From Alphaproteobacteria bacterium (lineage in GTDB: Bacteria > Pseudomonadota > Alphaproteobacteria > Micropepsales > Micropepsaceae), in contig JAGOBA010000021.1 of NCBI GenBank assembly GCA_017983635.1, forward strand, positions 1 through 53,504: 53,504 nt of DNA. The letters run 5' to 3'. Below the pieces are notes generated by a model, which was not told the origin of the DNA, made no database searches, and saw nothing but the letters and a program-made list of their open reading frames with translations. The position numbers were made by a program, and so were the translations under genes. This document shows positions 10,100 to 19,516 of this stretch, piece by piece (positions within the stretch are counted from its first letter, which is position 1; each line of letters opens with the position of its first letter).

Positions 10100-11188
10100 C
10101 TATTCGATCGCGATGTAGATATTGGTGAGCAACTCCGCGTCCTCGGTCTCACCGGGGTCGCTCACATACTCCTCCCACGACGTCGCCTTCTCCTTCAGAT
10201 TCTTCGCCTTCGTAAAGGCGTGAATCCGGTCGTAGGATTCGCTCATCGTGTTGTACGGCCCCTTATGCGTCAGCTTCACGACGCGGCCGGAATAGCTCTG
10301 CCCCATGGTGACGCCGTCGGCTTGCGCGGGATCCTTCGACGGCTTCTCGGCCAGCGGCATCGCCGCATCGAACACCCAATCCCCCTCGGCACTGTGCGAA
10401 ATCGTAATGGCAAGCGGCGCACCGCCGATTTGCAACTCGTTCGTCATGCCGAAGTTGAGCAGCTTCTGATAGGCCGCACCCAACGCCGCCGAGATCGCCG
10501 CATTGTCGGCCGCCTTTGCGGTCGCCCGTGTCAGAATGATCGGCTTCGCCTCGACGGTCGCGATCTCAGGCCCCTTCGTCGGATCGGCGGCGGCGGCCAT
10601 GGGTATGTCGGGCGGCGTCGCACTGCCCGGCACCGCCAACGCTTCGTTGGTCGCCTTTGCGGAGTGCGCCTCAACAAGCTTCTTCAATTCGGCGAGCCCC
10701 GCCTCGTAGTCCTTCCCGATCATGGAGTCAAACATCAGGCCCATGTAGCGTCCGACCGGATTCATGCCGACGTCGGAATCGAATCCCCACGTGACTTTCG
10801 TGCCGCCCTCGACCGGTTCGAATGTGAAAGAAGCGACCGCGATGCCTTGCGCGCCGAAGTCGAGCTTCGTCTTCACCTGCGAAAACGGCGTGCTCTCGAT
10901 GATCTCTTGGCTGCCGTTGCCGACGTTTTCGTTCGTGCTCGTCCAAGACATCTTGGCGCCGACGCCCGCCGGCGGTCCTTCGATCTTGTACTGCGTATTC
11001 GGATCGATCTTGGCCCAGGGCGACCACTCGTTGAAGCGCGACAGATCGTTGACGACCGTAAAGACCTCCGTCGGCGCCGCACCAACAACAGTCGAGCGCT
11101 CCACATGCACATTCTGCGGCAGAATGTAGGCCCCGCCGATAACCAGCGCGACGAGCACGACAAGCCCAATGACAATATTGCGGACCAT
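10100..11188 (-). CDS. Membrane-anchored SRPBCC protein with GyrI-like C-terminal domain
   Basis: A 362-residue protein. Residues 4-24 are one membrane helix. Residues about 30-175 form an SRPBCC/polyketide-cyclase-like lipid-pocket domain (NVHVERSTVVGAAPTEVFTV, then FNEWSPWAKIDP, then FEPVEGGTKVTWGFD). A flexible Ala/Pro linker leads to a GyrI-like effector-binding domain from about 210 to the end, with YSGRVVKLTHKGPYNTMSES and YVSDPGET. Both parts are small-molecule-binding folds. The pair with an N-terminal anchor is found in many alphaproteobacteria without a proven ligand. No operon partner on this strand. Confidence 0.8.
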   Translation of the reverse strand: MVRNIVIGLVVLVALVIGGAYILPQNVHVERSTVVGAAPTEVFTVVNDLSRFNEWSPWAKIDPNTQYKIEGPPAGVGAKMSWTSTNENVGNGSQEIIESTPFSQVKTKLDFGAQGIAVASFTFEPVEGGTKVTWGFDSDVGMNPVGRYMGLMFDSMIGKDYEAGLAELKKLVEAHSAKATNEALAVPGSATPPDIPMAAAADPTKGPEIATVEAKPIILTRATAKAADNAAISAALGAAYQKLLNFGMTNELQIGGAPLAITISHSAEGDWVFDAAMPLAEKPSKDPAQADGVTMGQSYSGRVVKLTHKGPYNTMSESYDRIHAFTKAKNLKEKATSWEEYVSDPGETEDAELLTNIYIAIE

Positions 11189-11323
11189 GGACAGCCACCA
11201 CTTGGTTTGCTGGCCGGCGGCTGTGATCCGCCGGGCGCAGACTCATGTATAACCCACATCATAGCAGGCCAAGTGCGCTCGCGGATGCACCCGCGACACA
11301 GTCGACAGGCAAAGGACAGGAAA

Positions 11324-11869
11324 TTGACAGGTTTTCTGCGGGTTATTGTTGCAACAGTCCTAGCGATTGCAGTGGCCGGTTGCGAACAGCCGCCCGTCAA
11401 CCGCGACGGCACGAACCCGCTGACGACGGTCGCGAAGGTCGAATTGGAGCGCTATCTGGGCCGCTGGTACGAGGTTGCGCGCTACGAAAACAGCTTCGAA
11501 AAAGGTTGCGTCGGCGTCACCGCTACCTACAGCCGCAACGCCGACGGCTCGATCAAAGTCGTGAACCTCTGCCGCAAAGGCACGATGACGGGTCCCCAAG
11601 ACGTCGCCGAGGGCCGCGCCACAGTCGCCGATCCGGCCACGAACGCGAAACTCTCCGTCAGCTTCTTCTGGCCGTTCACCGGTGACTATTGGGTGATTGG
11701 CCTCGCCGACGATTACAGCTGGGCGTTGGTGGGCGAACCCTCCGGCCGCTACCTCTGGATCCTCTCGCGCGCGCCGCAACTTACGCCCGAACTGCGCGCC
11801 GATCTGATCGCGAAGTTGCAGTCGCAGGGTTACAACACGAACGCCCTCTACTGGACGCCGCAGTCGTAA
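11324..11869 (+). CDS. blc: Bacterial lipocalin lipoprotein (Blc)
   Basis: Outer-membrane lipocalin that binds lysophospholipids or fatty acids, part of envelope maintenance. The 181-residue protein has the Blc signature YLGRWYEVARYENSFEKGC, then VTATYSRNADGSI, FFWPFTGDYWVIGLADDY and YLWILSR. I place the start at the TTG of 11324: AAGGACAGGA precedes it, and it gives a compact lipoprotein signal ending VAGC. An in-frame ATG at 11285 would add 13 polar residues ahead of the signal. The long open frame that runs far upstream on this strand is only the antisense of other genes. Confidence 0.88.
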   Translation: MTGFLRVIVATVLAIAVAGCEQPPVNRDGTNPLTTVAKVELERYLGRWYEVARYENSFEKGCVGVTATYSRNADGSIKVVNLCRKGTMTGPQDVAEGRATVADPATNAKLSVSFFWPFTGDYWVIGLADDYSWALVGEPSGRYLWILSRAPQLTPELRADLIAKLQSQGYNTNALYWTPQS

Positions 11870-11907
11870 CCTCGACAAGCGAGCCCCCCGCCGCCATAGT
11901 ACCCCAC

Positions 11908-12501
11908 ATGACGATTTGGGGCTGGCTACTTCTCGGCGCGGGCAGTTGGGTGACCGCCCTCGTCCTGAAAATTCTCGTCGACTTCATCGTTCAGCGCACG
12001 ACAACGGTCGAGCTAAAGGACTGGGTCGCCTCGCTCCTCTCCGGCCTCTGGTCCTCGCTGTGCGAACTCGGCGTCGCCGCCCTCGCCCTTTGGTATTGGA
12101 ACGCCACGTTCGCCGATGCGCTCGTCATGGCGCTGGGCGCGGCCTTGGCGGAGTTCACGATCCTCTTGCCTGCCGCGATCAGCGCGAACTGGGGAAAGAC
12201 GAAGCCACCGTCCAAAGCGAAAGAAGCGCAAGGCTGGCACTTCTTCTTCGCCGAACGCGCCGTCACGATCGCAAGCCATCTGGCCAGTCGCGCTCTTGTA
12301 TGGCTGGGCGTCGGCGGCACTGGCGGTCTCACGGCGCTGGGCAGCGCCTTCGGCCTCTTCGCGCTGACCGAAGGTATCCAAGCCTACGCCCAAGCCAAGG
12401 AATGGGACTGGCTGAACGCCCGCACCCTCTGGACGTTCCTCATCTTCATGATCGCGATCGTAGCCCTCCAAATCGCGCTAATCGTGCTCTGGTGGGTCTA
12501 A
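11908..12501 (+). CDS. Hypothetical multi-pass membrane protein
   Basis: A 197-residue inner-membrane protein with about five hydrophobic helices (residues about 2-25, 40-65, 68-90, 125-155 and 175-197) and a charged loop, NWGKTKPPSKAKEAQGW, in the middle. No known family is recognised. The ATG at 11908 follows the lipocalin stop by 38 bases, so the two may share a transcript. There is no strong ribosome site before the ATG. Confidence 0.65.
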   Translation: MTIWGWLLLGAGSWVTALVLKILVDFIVQRTTTVELKDWVASLLSGLWSSLCELGVAALALWYWNATFADALVMALGAALAEFTILLPAAISANWGKTKPPSKAKEAQGWHFFFAERAVTIASHLASRALVWLGVGGTGGLTALGSAFGLFALTEGIQAYAQAKEWDWLNARTLWTFLIFMIAIVALQIALIVLWWV

Positions 12502-12586
12502 CGTCCCAATCCGGAACGCCGAAGATTGACAGCTCATTAACGCCTTCTTCCTACAGTTGCCTAAAGCCAGCAGGAAGAGCCCGTTC

Positions 12587-12925
12587 ATGGACCGCCAACT
12601 CATCTTCATCGTCTGCCTCGGCATCGTCGGCCTAACGGTCTTCGGCGGGTTCTACCTAAGCCCAGCCGCAAGCACCGCCGATCAGCCGCGCTCGACCTTC
12701 TCGCCGGATGATATCCGCTACAAGTTCCAGCAAGCCGATGCCAAAGAGGCCGCCAAACATAAGAAAAAGCCTAAGGCTGAAACCCCCGCCAAAGACCAAT
12801 TCGTCACCAACGGCGCCACCAGCAGCGGCGGATCGAGCGAGAGCAGCAGCGATGAATCCTCCGACAGTTCCGCCGACGAAAGCGGCGTCGAAGAACCGGA
12901 AGCCGAAGAACCGCCGATCGAGTAA
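12587..12925 (+). CDS. Small single-pass membrane protein with Ser/acid-rich tail
   Basis: A 112-residue protein: one membrane helix at residues about 4-22 (IFIVCLGIVGLTVFGGFYL), then a hydrophilic region with a Lys-rich run (AKHKKKPKAE), and a low-complexity tail of Ser, Asp and Glu repeats ending EPPIE. The ATG at 12587 is preferred because AGGAAG stands 11 bases before it. The tail is probably disordered. I do not recognise a family and infer no function; charge-segregated tails like this often vary between close relatives. Confidence 0.6.
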   Translation: MDRQLIFIVCLGIVGLTVFGGFYLSPAASTADQPRSTFSPDDIRYKFQQADAKEAAKHKKKPKAETPAKDQFVTNGATSSGGSSESSSDESSDSSADESGVEEPEAEEPPIE

Positions 12926-12984
12926 CCCCTTCCCGTCCAAGACCAACCGGGCGTAACCTGTCCCCGACCGAAGAGGGACAGGCA

Positions 12985-13848
12985 ATGACCGAACCCGCTG
13001 CACGCATGACCGTGCGCCGCATGCGCTTTCCATACCCCGAAAGCCCAAAGGCCTGGTGGAACCCCGCGAGACCCGAGTTCAGCCACGTCGTCAACGCCGC
13101 CTCCCTCGGAATGCCCTATCTCGAGCCCTACCTCATCGACACGATGCGCAAGGCAAAGGAACGCATCACCGATCCCGAGTTGCTGAAAGACGTCGACCTC
13201 TACATCGGCCAGGAATCGACGCACTTCCGCCAGCACCAGCAATGGAACAAGCGTCTCGCCGACCTCGGCTACAAGGCCGTGCCGACGATGGAAGCACGCC
13301 TCAAAGCCGACTACGAAGCCTTCGCCAAGAGCCGCTCGTTCGCCTTCAACGTCGCCTACGCCGAAGGCTTCGAAGCGATGGCGCTGACGATCGGCCACAT
13401 GCTCGTCGAAGAGCGCGAGCATCTCTTCGCCGGCGCCGATCCGGCGGTCGCTTCGCTCATCCTGTGGCACTTCGTCGAAGAGATCGAACACAAGACGGTC
13501 ACCTACGACGTCTTCAAAGCGCTCGACGGCCGCTACGCCTGGCGCATCTACGGCATGTTCTACGCCATGATCCACATCATGGCCCGCACGCGCCAAGGCT
13601 ACCGCGCCATGCTGATCGAAGACGGCCGCTGGTTTACGCTCGCCTCGCGCCTTACGCTCTATCGCCTGATGACGCGAATCTTTTGGCGCCTGACGCCGCG
13701 CATCCTGCGCATCTTGAAGCCAAGCTACGACCCGCGCGAAGTTCCCGACCCCGCGTGGGTGCAGGACTGGTGGCGCCAACACGCCGAAGGCCGCGAGACC
13801 CTCGGCCAACTCGACGTGCACAAGCTCACAGCCGGTACACCCGCATGA
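12985..13848 (+). CDS. COG3687-type predicted metal-dependent hydrolase
   Basis: A 287-residue protein of the all-helical, ferritin-like family often annotated 'metal-dependent hydrolase' (PF10118). The metal ligands appear as [11 protein letters not shown] near residue 75, [10 protein letters not shown] near 135 and [15 protein letters not shown] near 160, all E/H-rich as needed for a di-metal site. The true substrate of this family is not established. The next gene starts on the ATGA at its stop, so the two are translationally coupled and probably act together. A GAGGGACAGGC ribosome site precedes the ATG. Confidence 0.8.
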   Translation: MTEPAARMTVRRMRFPYPESPKAWWNPARPEFSHVVNAASLGMPYLEPYLIDTMRKAKERITDPELLKDVDLYIGQESTHFRQHQQWNKRLADLGYKAVPTMEARLKADYEAFAKSRSFAFNVAYAEGFEAMALTIGHMLVEEREHLFAGADPAVASLILWHFVEEIEHKTVTYDVFKALDGRYAWRIYGMFYAMIHIMARTRQGYRAMLIEDGRWFTLASRLTLYRLMTRIFWRLTPRILRILKPSYDPREVPDPAWVQDWWRQHAEGRETLGQLDVHKLTAGTPA

Positions 13849-14348
13849 TAACCGCCATGTCCGAACGCCAGCGCGCGCTCCTGTTCTTGAACGGCATCGG
13901 CCTGTTCTGCTTCGCCGTCTTCGTCGGCTGGCAGTGGTTCTTCGCCCTCTTAGGTCAGATCGTCCTCTGGCCCCTGGTGCCACCGATCGACATCCAACTC
14001 CCAGACGACCACCGCGCCTGGCGCATGGTCCACATGGAAGCGATTACACAAGGCCTGCTGCTGATGGCACTGGGCCTCGGCGGCCGCTTCCTCCACCTGA
14101 GCGCGCTTCACCACCGCATCTTCTTCTGGAGCGCCCTGATCACGACCTGGCTCTTCACGATCCCCACCTACTTCCACGCCCTCTGGGGCACGAGAGGCCT
14201 AGCCATGGGCGGCGGCCCCTTCAAACCCGGCCTCGCCAACGACATGCTCTACCTCATCGGCTGGCCCCCCGTGATCGCCGTCCACGTGATGCTGGCCCTG
14301 GCCCTCATCGGCGTCTGGCGCTACGTGAAGACACTGCCAAAGACGTAA
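13845..14348 (+). CDS. Membrane protein resembling styrene-oxide isomerase (StyC-like)
   Basis: A 167-residue membrane protein with four predicted helices, beginning either at the ATGA overlapping the previous stop (13845) or at ATG 13857. Between the helices are polar, partly conserved-looking motifs: [24 protein letters not shown] and [12 protein letters not shown]. Size, four-helix layout and the R-x-x-H-x-E motif recall StyC-like isomerases, small haem-containing membrane enzymes. This match is from memory and could be wrong. Coupling with a di-metal hydrolase-like protein suggests a joint membrane-lipid or hydrophobic-substrate reaction. Confidence 0.6.
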   Translation: MITAMSERQRALLFLNGIGLFCFAVFVGWQWFFALLGQIVLWPLVPPIDIQLPDDHRAWRMVHMEAITQGLLLMALGLGGRFLHLSALHHRIFFWSALITTWLFTIPTYFHALWGTRGLAMGGGPFKPGLANDMLYLIGWPPVIAVHVMLALALIGVWRYVKTLPKT

Positions 14349-14352
14349 TCTC

Positions 14353-14445
14353 TTTCTTCCTGGGACCGCGGGCATCCTGCCCGCCCTTGCTGAATCGACG
14401 AGTCAAAAAAAGAGCGGGCAAGATGCCCGCGGTCCCAGGAAGAAA
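14353..14445. repeat. Long inverted repeat (REP-like hairpin)
   Basis: Two 32-base arms (14353-14384 and 14414-14445) are reverse complements with a single mismatch, separated by 29 bases. Each arm is itself a small hairpin of the GCGGGCA-TGCCCGC type. The full element would fold into a cruciform or a very stable RNA stem. It lies between two genes on the same strand and could end the upstream transcript. The arms resemble the widespread GGGACCGCGGGCA dispersed repeat. Confidence 0.8.
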
Positions 14446-14482
14446 AGTCGACCTAGCGCTCGCCGCTACCTATATTCCCCCC

Positions 14483-16738
14483 ATGCCATCCAAGCCCAAT
14501 CCCGGCCTCGCCGAAGCGCCGGCCGCCATGTTCGTGCCGCACAAGCCTGCGCGTCCGGAGAAATCCGAGGGCGGCAGGCGCTTCAAGGTCGTCTCCGACA
14601 TGACGCCGAAGGGCGATCAGCCGGCGGCGATCAAGGAACTGGTCAAAGGCATCAAGGCCAACGAGCGCGATCAGGTCCTGCTCGGCGTCACCGGCTCCGG
14701 CAAGACGTTCACGATGGCGCAGGTGATCGAGGCGACGCAGCGCCCGGCCTTGATCCTCGCGCCGAACAAGACGCTCGCCGCCCAGCTCTACGGCGAGATG
14801 AAAAACTTCTTCCCCGAAAACGCGGTCGAGTATTTCGTCTCCTACTACGACTACTACCAGCCCGAAGCCTACGTCCCGCGCACCGACACCTATATCGAGA
14901 AGGAGAGCTCGATCAACGAACAGATCGACCGCATGCGCCACTCCGCGACGCGCGCGATCCTGGAGCGCGACGACGTCATCATCGTGGCGTCGGTCTCATG
15001 CATCTACGGCATCGGCTCGGTCGAAACCTACACCGCCATGACGTTCAGCGTGAAAACGGGCAAGCGCATTTCGCGCAACGATCTGCTCGCCAACCTGGTC
15101 GCGCTCCAGTACCGCCGCAACGAGGCGAGCTTCACCCGCGGCGCCTTCCGCGTGCGCGGCGACACGGTGGAAGTCTTCCCCGCGCACTACGAAGACAGCG
15201 CCTGGCGCATCACATTGTTCGGCGACGAGGTGGAATCGATTCACGAGTTCGACCCGCTGACCGGCCAAAAGTCCGAAGAGCTTGAACAGATCAAGATCTA
15301 CGCCAACTCGCACTACGTCACTCCGCGCCCCACGCTGACCAAGGCGATGAAAGGCATCAAGGACGAACTGCGCACCACGCTCGACGCGTTCAACAAGGCC
15401 GGCAAGCTGCTCGAGGCGCAACGCATCGAACAACGCACGCTGCTCGACCTTGAGATGATGGAGGCGACCGGCTCCTGCCCGGGCATCGAGAACTATTCGC
15501 GCTGGCTCACCGGCCGCAAACCGGGCGAACCGCCGCCCACGATGTTCGAGTACCTGCCCGACAACGCGCTCGTCTTCGCCGACGAAAGCCACGTTACGAT
15601 CCCGCAGATCGGCGGCATGTATCGCGGCGACTTCCGCCGCAAGTTCACGCTGCAGGAATACGGCTTCCGCCTGCCCTCCTGCATGGACAACCGCCCGCTG
15701 AAGTTCGAGGAATGGGACGCGATGCGCACGCAAACCGTGTGCGTCTCGGCAACGCCCGGCCCGTGGGAGATGGAACGCACCGGCGGCGTCTTTGTCGAAC
15801 AGGTCATCCGCCCAACCGGCCTCATCGACCCGCCGGTCATCATCCGCCCCGTCGAACATCAGGTCGACGACCTCGTCGCCGAATGCAAAGAGGTGGCGGC
15901 GAAAGGTTATCGCACGCTCGTCACGGTCCTCACGAAGAAGATGGCCGAGGACCTGACCGAATACCTGCACGATCAAAAAATTCGCGTGCGCTACATGCAC
16001 TCAGACATCGAAACCCTAGAGCGCATCGAGATCATCCGGGACTTGCGCCTCGGTGCGTTCGACGTGCTGGTCGGGATCAACCTGCTGCGCGAGGGCCTCG
16101 ATATCCCGGAATGCGCCCTGGTCGCGATCCTCGACGCCGACAAGGAAGGTTTCTTACGCAGCGAAACCTCGCTGGTGCAGACGATCGGGCGCGCGGCGCG
16201 CAACATCGACGGACGCGTCATCCTCTACGCCGACAAAGAAACGAACTCGATGAAGCGCGCGATGGCCGAAACCAGCCGCCGCCGCGCCAAGCAAGACGAA
16301 TACAACAAAGCAAACGGCATCACGCCCGAAAGCGTGCGCAAATCGATCGCCGACATCATCCAAAGCCCCTACGAGCGCGACCACGTCATCGTCGACATCG
16401 GCAGCACGAAAGACGGCAAGCCGCTGATCGGCCACAACCTGCGCGCCCACATTGCAGACCTCGAAAAGCGCATGAAGGAAGCGGCCAGCGATCTCGAATT
16501 CGAAGAAGCCGGCCGCCTCCGCGACGAAATCAAACGCCTGCAAGCCACCGAGTTGGCCATCGCCGACGACCCGTTCGCGAGACAAGAAGCGGTGGCCGAA
16601 GCCGCCGAAGAAGCCGCCGCAAGAAAACGCCCAAGGCCCCGCGAAGACGGCAGCGAACGCCCGCCAACGCCCACCGGCAAATCCCGCTCAACCGGCGGTC
16701 GGCCGGGCTCTGCTGGATACAGAGGGCGGCGGCGATAG
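14483..16738 (+). CDS. uvrB: Excinuclease ABC subunit B
   Basis: DNA-damage recognition helicase of nucleotide excision repair; receives the lesion from UvrA and recruits UvrC. The 751-residue protein has the Walker A motif GVTGSGKT at residues 68-75, the beta-hairpin [13 protein letters not shown] near 113-126 that clamps DNA, and helicase motifs including [11 protein letters not shown]. It also has LREGLDIPE and QTIGRAARN, and a C-terminal UVR domain ([20 protein letters not shown]) for UvrC binding, followed by a charged tail. The start at ATG 14483 gives an N-terminal extension of about 30 residues typical of alphaproteobacteria. No GTTC-N7-GTTC operator is visible in the 135 bases upstream. 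Confidence 0.97.
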   Translation: MPSKPNPGLAEAPAAMFVPHKPARPEKSEGGRRFKVVSDMTPKGDQPAAIKELVKGIKANERDQVLLGVTGSGKTFTMAQVIEATQRPALILAPNKTLAAQLYGEMKNFFPENAVEYFVSYYDYYQPEAYVPRTDTYIEKESSINEQIDRMRHSATRAILERDDVIIVASVSCIYGIGSVETYTAMTFSVKTGKRISRNDLLANLVALQYRRNEASFTRGAFRVRGDTVEVFPAHYEDSAWRITLFGDEVESIHEFDPLTGQKSEELEQIKIYANSHYVTPRPTLTKAMKGIKDELRTTLDAFNKAGKLLEAQRIEQRTLLDLEMMEATGSCPGIENYSRWLTGRKPGEPPPTMFEYLPDNALVFADESHVTIPQIGGMYRGDFRRKFTLQEYGFRLPSCMDNRPLKFEEWDAMRTQTVCVSATPGPWEMERTGGVFVEQVIRPTGLIDPPVIIRPVEHQVDDLVAECKEVAAKGYRTLVTVLTKKMAEDLTEYLHDQKIRVRYMHSDIETLERIEIIRDLRLGAFDVLVGINLLREGLDIPECALVAILDADKEGFLRSETSLVQTIGRAARNIDGRVILYADKETNSMKRAMAETSRRRAKQDEYNKANGITPESVRKSIADIIQSPYERDHVIVDIGSTKDGKPLIGHNLRAHIADLEKRMKEAASDLEFEEAGRLRDEIKRLQATELAIADDPFARQEAVAEAAEEAAARKRPRPREDGSERPPTPTGKSRSTGGRPGSAGYRGRRR

Positions 16739-16764
16739 CGCCGGCTACACACCAAGGAACACCC

Positions 16765-17310
16765 ATGCACCGCGCATTTCTTCTGCTGGCCACCGCCGCA
16801 CTCACTGCCTGCACCTCAGCGACGCCGCCAGCGCCCGCCGACGCGTTCATGGCGAACCTGAACCGGCTCTGCGGCCAAACGCATGAAGGCCGCCTCGTCA
16901 CCACCGATCCCGCCGACGCCGACTTCGCGGGCAAGAAACTTGTCATGGGCCCGGTCGCCTGTACGGCCGATGAGGTCGCGATCCCCTTCGCCGTGGGCGA
17001 CAACCGCTCGCGCACCTGGGTCATCACGCGCACGGGCGCCGGCGTACGATTGAAGCATGTCCATCGGCACGATGACGGCAGCGAAGATAAAGTCTCTCGC
17101 TACGGCGGCGACTCCACGACCGCCGGCACCGCGACGCGCCAAGAATTCCCCGTCGACGAATTCTCGAAGCTGATGTTCAGAGCCAACAAGCTCGAACGCT
17201 CGGTCACCAACGTTTGGGCGGTCGAAGCCGAGCCCGGAAAACACTTCGCCTATGAACTACGCCGCACCAACCGCTTCTTCCGCGTCGAGTTCGACCTCAA
17301 GCCCCACTGA
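16765..17310 (+). CDS. Hypothetical lipoprotein
   Basis: A 181-residue lipoprotein with the signal MHRAFLLLATAALTAC and a good AAGGAAC site before the ATG. The mature domain opens with FMANLNRLCGQTHEGRL, has a second Cys in MGPVACTADEV, and ends in a beta-rich stretch with FAYELRRTNRFFRVEFDL. I have seen this Y-L-R-x-R-FRVE-DL ending in conserved hypothetical proteins of alphaproteobacteria but know no function. It follows uvrB by 26 bases and may ride on its transcript. It converges with the next gene. Confidence 0.7.
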   Translation: MHRAFLLLATAALTACTSATPPAPADAFMANLNRLCGQTHEGRLVTTDPADADFAGKKLVMGPVACTADEVAIPFAVGDNRSRTWVITRTGAGVRLKHVHRHDDGSEDKVSRYGGDSTTAGTATRQEFPVDEFSKLMFRANKLERSVTNVWAVEAEPGKHFAYELRRTNRFFRVEFDLKPH

Positions 17311-17313
17311 CCC

Positions 17314-18057
17314 TCACCAAGGCGTCACAACCAAATACCGCCCATCAATCCGCCCGATCTTGAGCCGGAGCGTCTCGTCGTCGAGGTCTGCGGTCTGCGG
17401 CAGCAGGCGACGGATCTGTGCCAGATCGGCCTCGGGCGCCTCGCTAATCGAACCCGCCAGCCGTTCGGAGAAGCCAAACCGCTCGACTTGTTGCTCCGGC
17501 CCGCCGCAGTTCGGAACGATCTTCAACGCGCCCGGGCGTGCCGACGGCGGCGTGAGGCACGTGCCGCGCTTCGTCAGCACGCCGATCTTCTTCGCATCGC
17601 TGATCACGTAGGTCGCGGCCGCAAGCCCGCCGAAATACTCGCGCGCCACTTTGCCCGCGCGCGTATCGACGATCACGACCGCGCCGCCGCGTCCCATATG
17701 GACACCGCGCGTCTCGATCGCGAGCGGCCCGCGATCCGTGACGATGATCGGCCGTCCATCCTTCGATCGCCCAAGATAAGCGGCGCCGCCCAAATCGAGC
17801 CCGCGCAACGCAGTACCCGACAGCACAAGCTGATAGGCCTGCACCTCGCTCTCGCCAAGCCGCCCGCGCACGCTGAGCGAACCATCCGCTTTGAACGGCG
17901 GCTTGTCCGTACGCGCGAGATCCCAATGCATATGCATGTCGAGACAGGCGGCCGTGTCCTTCGGGCAAGTTCCCGCAACACGCAACGTGTCTGCACCCGC
18001 AGCTCCCACAAGAAGCGCGGCGACGAATGCGCCGATCACTGACCGGACGAGTGCCAT
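17314..18057 (-). CDS. Hypothetical secreted protein
   Basis: A 247-residue exported protein (start MALVRSVIGAFVAALLVGAAGA; the ATG at 18057 preferred to GTG 18069). Four Cys (in GTCPKDTAACLD, RGTCL and VPNCGG) suggest two disulphides. The first half contains HMHWDLARTDKPPF and beta-like repeats (GPLAIETRGVHMGRGGAVVIV). The second half has a helical LAQIRRLLPQTADLDDETLRL. No family recognised. No clear partner gene: the neighbours converge and diverge. Confidence 0.65.
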   Translation of the reverse strand: MALVRSVIGAFVAALLVGAAGADTLRVAGTCPKDTAACLDMHMHWDLARTDKPPFKADGSLSVRGRLGESEVQAYQLVLSGTALRGLDLGGAAYLGRSKDGRPIIVTDRGPLAIETRGVHMGRGGAVVIVDTRAGKVAREYFGGLAAATYVISDAKKIGVLTKRGTCLTPPSARPGALKIVPNCGGPEQQVERFGFSERLAGSISEAPEADLAQIRRLLPQTADLDDETLRLKIGRIDGRYLVVTPW

Positions 18058-18136
18058 CTCTTGCCCCACCTCGATCGCGTCGCCATCTTACGCTCAGATT
18101 TCCGCGTTGTCTTCCGGCAGCAAGAAAGGCCCCCTC

Positions 18137-18901
18137 ATGCTCACCCTCTTCACGAACGGTTTTTCCCCTTTCGCGCGAAAAGTCGCGATGGCGTTAGCCT
18201 ACAAGGAGCTGCCGCACGAAAGTGTCGACGGTCTAACGCACGCAAACCACGACCGCCTGCTCAAGGTGAATCCGCGCGCGGAGGTGCCGGTTCTGGTGGA
18301 CGGCGACATCAGCGTCGTGAACTCCAGCGACATCGTGGACTACCTCGACCGCCGCTACCCGGAACGCCCCGTCTATCCGGCCGACCTGAAAGCACGGGTC
18401 GAGGCGCGCGCACTCGAACGCCTCGCCGACGTGCGCATCGACGCGATCCTGCTCGACTGTTCGATCTGGACTTGGGCCGATCGCAAAGACGAACCGCCGC
18501 CGGGCTTGAAGGAAGCGGGCCAACGCGATCTCGACAAGATCTTCGCGCGCATCGAAGAAGCCTTGAGCCGTTACGCAACACCGCTGCCGTTCGGTCATCT
18601 GTCGATTGCCGAGTTCACGCTCTGGCCGCATCTGGCGGCACTCCGCCCGCTCGGCTTTACGATGGACGCCGCAAAGTACCCGCGCCTCAACGCATGGTTC
18701 ACGGCAATGCGGCGCGAGAAAGTCATCCTCGACGATGGCAAACGCACCGCCGACTTCATGCGCTCGATCCCGACGAACACGAGCTTCGAGCGCACCAAGA
18801 TCTTCTGGCGCGGCGACCGCATCGAATGGCTCCTCGCCCGCGGCTATCACGACTGGTTCATGAGCGAGATCAAAGCAGGCCGCGTGTTGTGGCCGGATTG
18901 A
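18137..18901 (+). CDS. Glutathione S-transferase family protein
   Basis: A 254-residue GST-fold protein. The N-terminal thioredoxin-like domain shows the FTNGFSPFARKVAMAL helix 1 with a Ser/Phe-Ala in the catalytic region, the cis-Pro in RAEVPVLVDG and the gamma-glutamyl contact VNSSDIVDYLDRR (NSS in place of ES). The C-terminal helical domain has SIAEFTLWPHLAALRPLGF and an extra tail of 40 residues ending with WFMSEIKAGRVLWPD. The likely role is glutathione-dependent detoxification or stress response; the substrate cannot be inferred. Starts 80 bases from the divergent secreted protein gene. Confidence 0.88.
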   Translation: MLTLFTNGFSPFARKVAMALAYKELPHESVDGLTHANHDRLLKVNPRAEVPVLVDGDISVVNSSDIVDYLDRRYPERPVYPADLKARVEARALERLADVRIDAILLDCSIWTWADRKDEPPPGLKEAGQRDLDKIFARIEEALSRYATPLPFGHLSIAEFTLWPHLAALRPLGFTMDAAKYPRLNAWFTAMRREKVILDDGKRTADFMRSIPTNTSFERTKIFWRGDRIEWLLARGYHDWFMSEIKAGRVLWPD

Positions 18902-18929
18902 CGCGACGTCTAGCGCCGCGCTATACGCC

Positions 18930-19090
18930 GCCTCACGAGTGATAGCTATTCGGATCCCTGTGCCATGCGCATGTATTTCGCCCCTCCGCCGGCGCTGACG
19001 GCCTAACGCCGTCCCGCCGCGTCATCGCGGCCTCATCCAAACTGAGACGACCGAACGCACGCGCCAGTCCGTGTGCGAACGAAAGACCGC
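18930..19090 (+). promoter_or_regulatory. Candidate structured leader RNA of the gene at 19094
   Basis: The region before the 124-residue protein gene carries two adjacent hairpins: GACGGC-CTAAC-GCCGTC at 18997-19013 and GCCGCG-TCAT-CGCGGC at 19016-19031. They are preceded by the unpaired-looking TTTCGCCCCTCCGCC near 18976. This arrangement looks like a conserved leader I associate, from memory, with alphaproteobacterial genes, but I cannot name an Rfam family. A 5' regulatory RNA or a decoupled small RNA are both possible. Confidence 0.4.
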
Positions 19091-19093
19091 GCA

Positions 19094-19468
19094 ATGTACA
19101 TTCGATTCATTTTGCTGGCGCCGCGGCGGCGCCGGCCCTTCGGGCTATTCCGAAGTGACCGATACTTGGACGATGCCGAACTACCGTACTGGGTCCGCGA
19201 CCCGATCGACGAACACTACGAGTGGTTCAACAGGAACCTGCGCTTCCCACGTATCGGCAAGGGCGGGCGCATCGATGCTTGCGCGTTGTGCTGGTTCCGG
19301 CCGGAGGCGCACGAGCACATTGCGCGCGCTCGTGATCTAGCCTGGCTACTCGCCGAAGCGGGTCATCCGACGGCAATGATCAAAACACGGCGCGTCGGTC
19401 GAATCATCTATGACGACGAGTTCCAGGTCGTCGCGCGGCCGGACGCAGAAACGCGCCTCCGCGCCTAA
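19094..19468 (+). CDS. Conserved hypothetical protein (M-Y/F-IRF family)
   Basis: A 124-residue soluble protein starting MYIRFILLAPRRRRPFG. Conserved-looking points are EHYEWFNRNLRFPRI, CALCWFRPEAHEHI (two Cys in CALC), the helical LAWLLAEAGH and RVGRIIYDDEFQVVARP near the end. It matches a widespread group of uncharacterised proteins with WFN-LP-P, CWF and PG-I-YED-QVVA motifs. The ATG at 19094 is chosen over GTG 19073 because homologues begin with M-x-IRF and GAAAG precedes it. A possible structured leader lies upstream and a terminator downstream, so it is probably a single-gene unit. Confidence 0.7.
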   Translation: MYIRFILLAPRRRRPFGLFRSDRYLDDAELPYWVRDPIDEHYEWFNRNLRFPRIGKGGRIDACALCWFRPEAHEHIARARDLAWLLAEAGHPTAMIKTRRVGRIIYDDEFQVVARPDAETRLRA

Positions 19469-19473
19469 GCTCA

Positions 19474-19507
19474 AAAGAGTGGGAGCCCTAGATGGCTCCC
19501 ACTGAAG
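19474..19507. terminator. Bidirectional terminator between convergent genes
   Basis: A 10-bp perfect stem (AGTGGGAGCC at 19478-19487 pairing with GGCTCCCACT at 19494-19503) with a 6-base loop. It stands between the convergent genes ending at 19468 and 19517. The minus strand continues with CTTTT, as expected of a rho-independent terminator for the SnoaL-like gene. Confidence 0.8.
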
Positions 19508-19516
19508 CTCTTGGTC

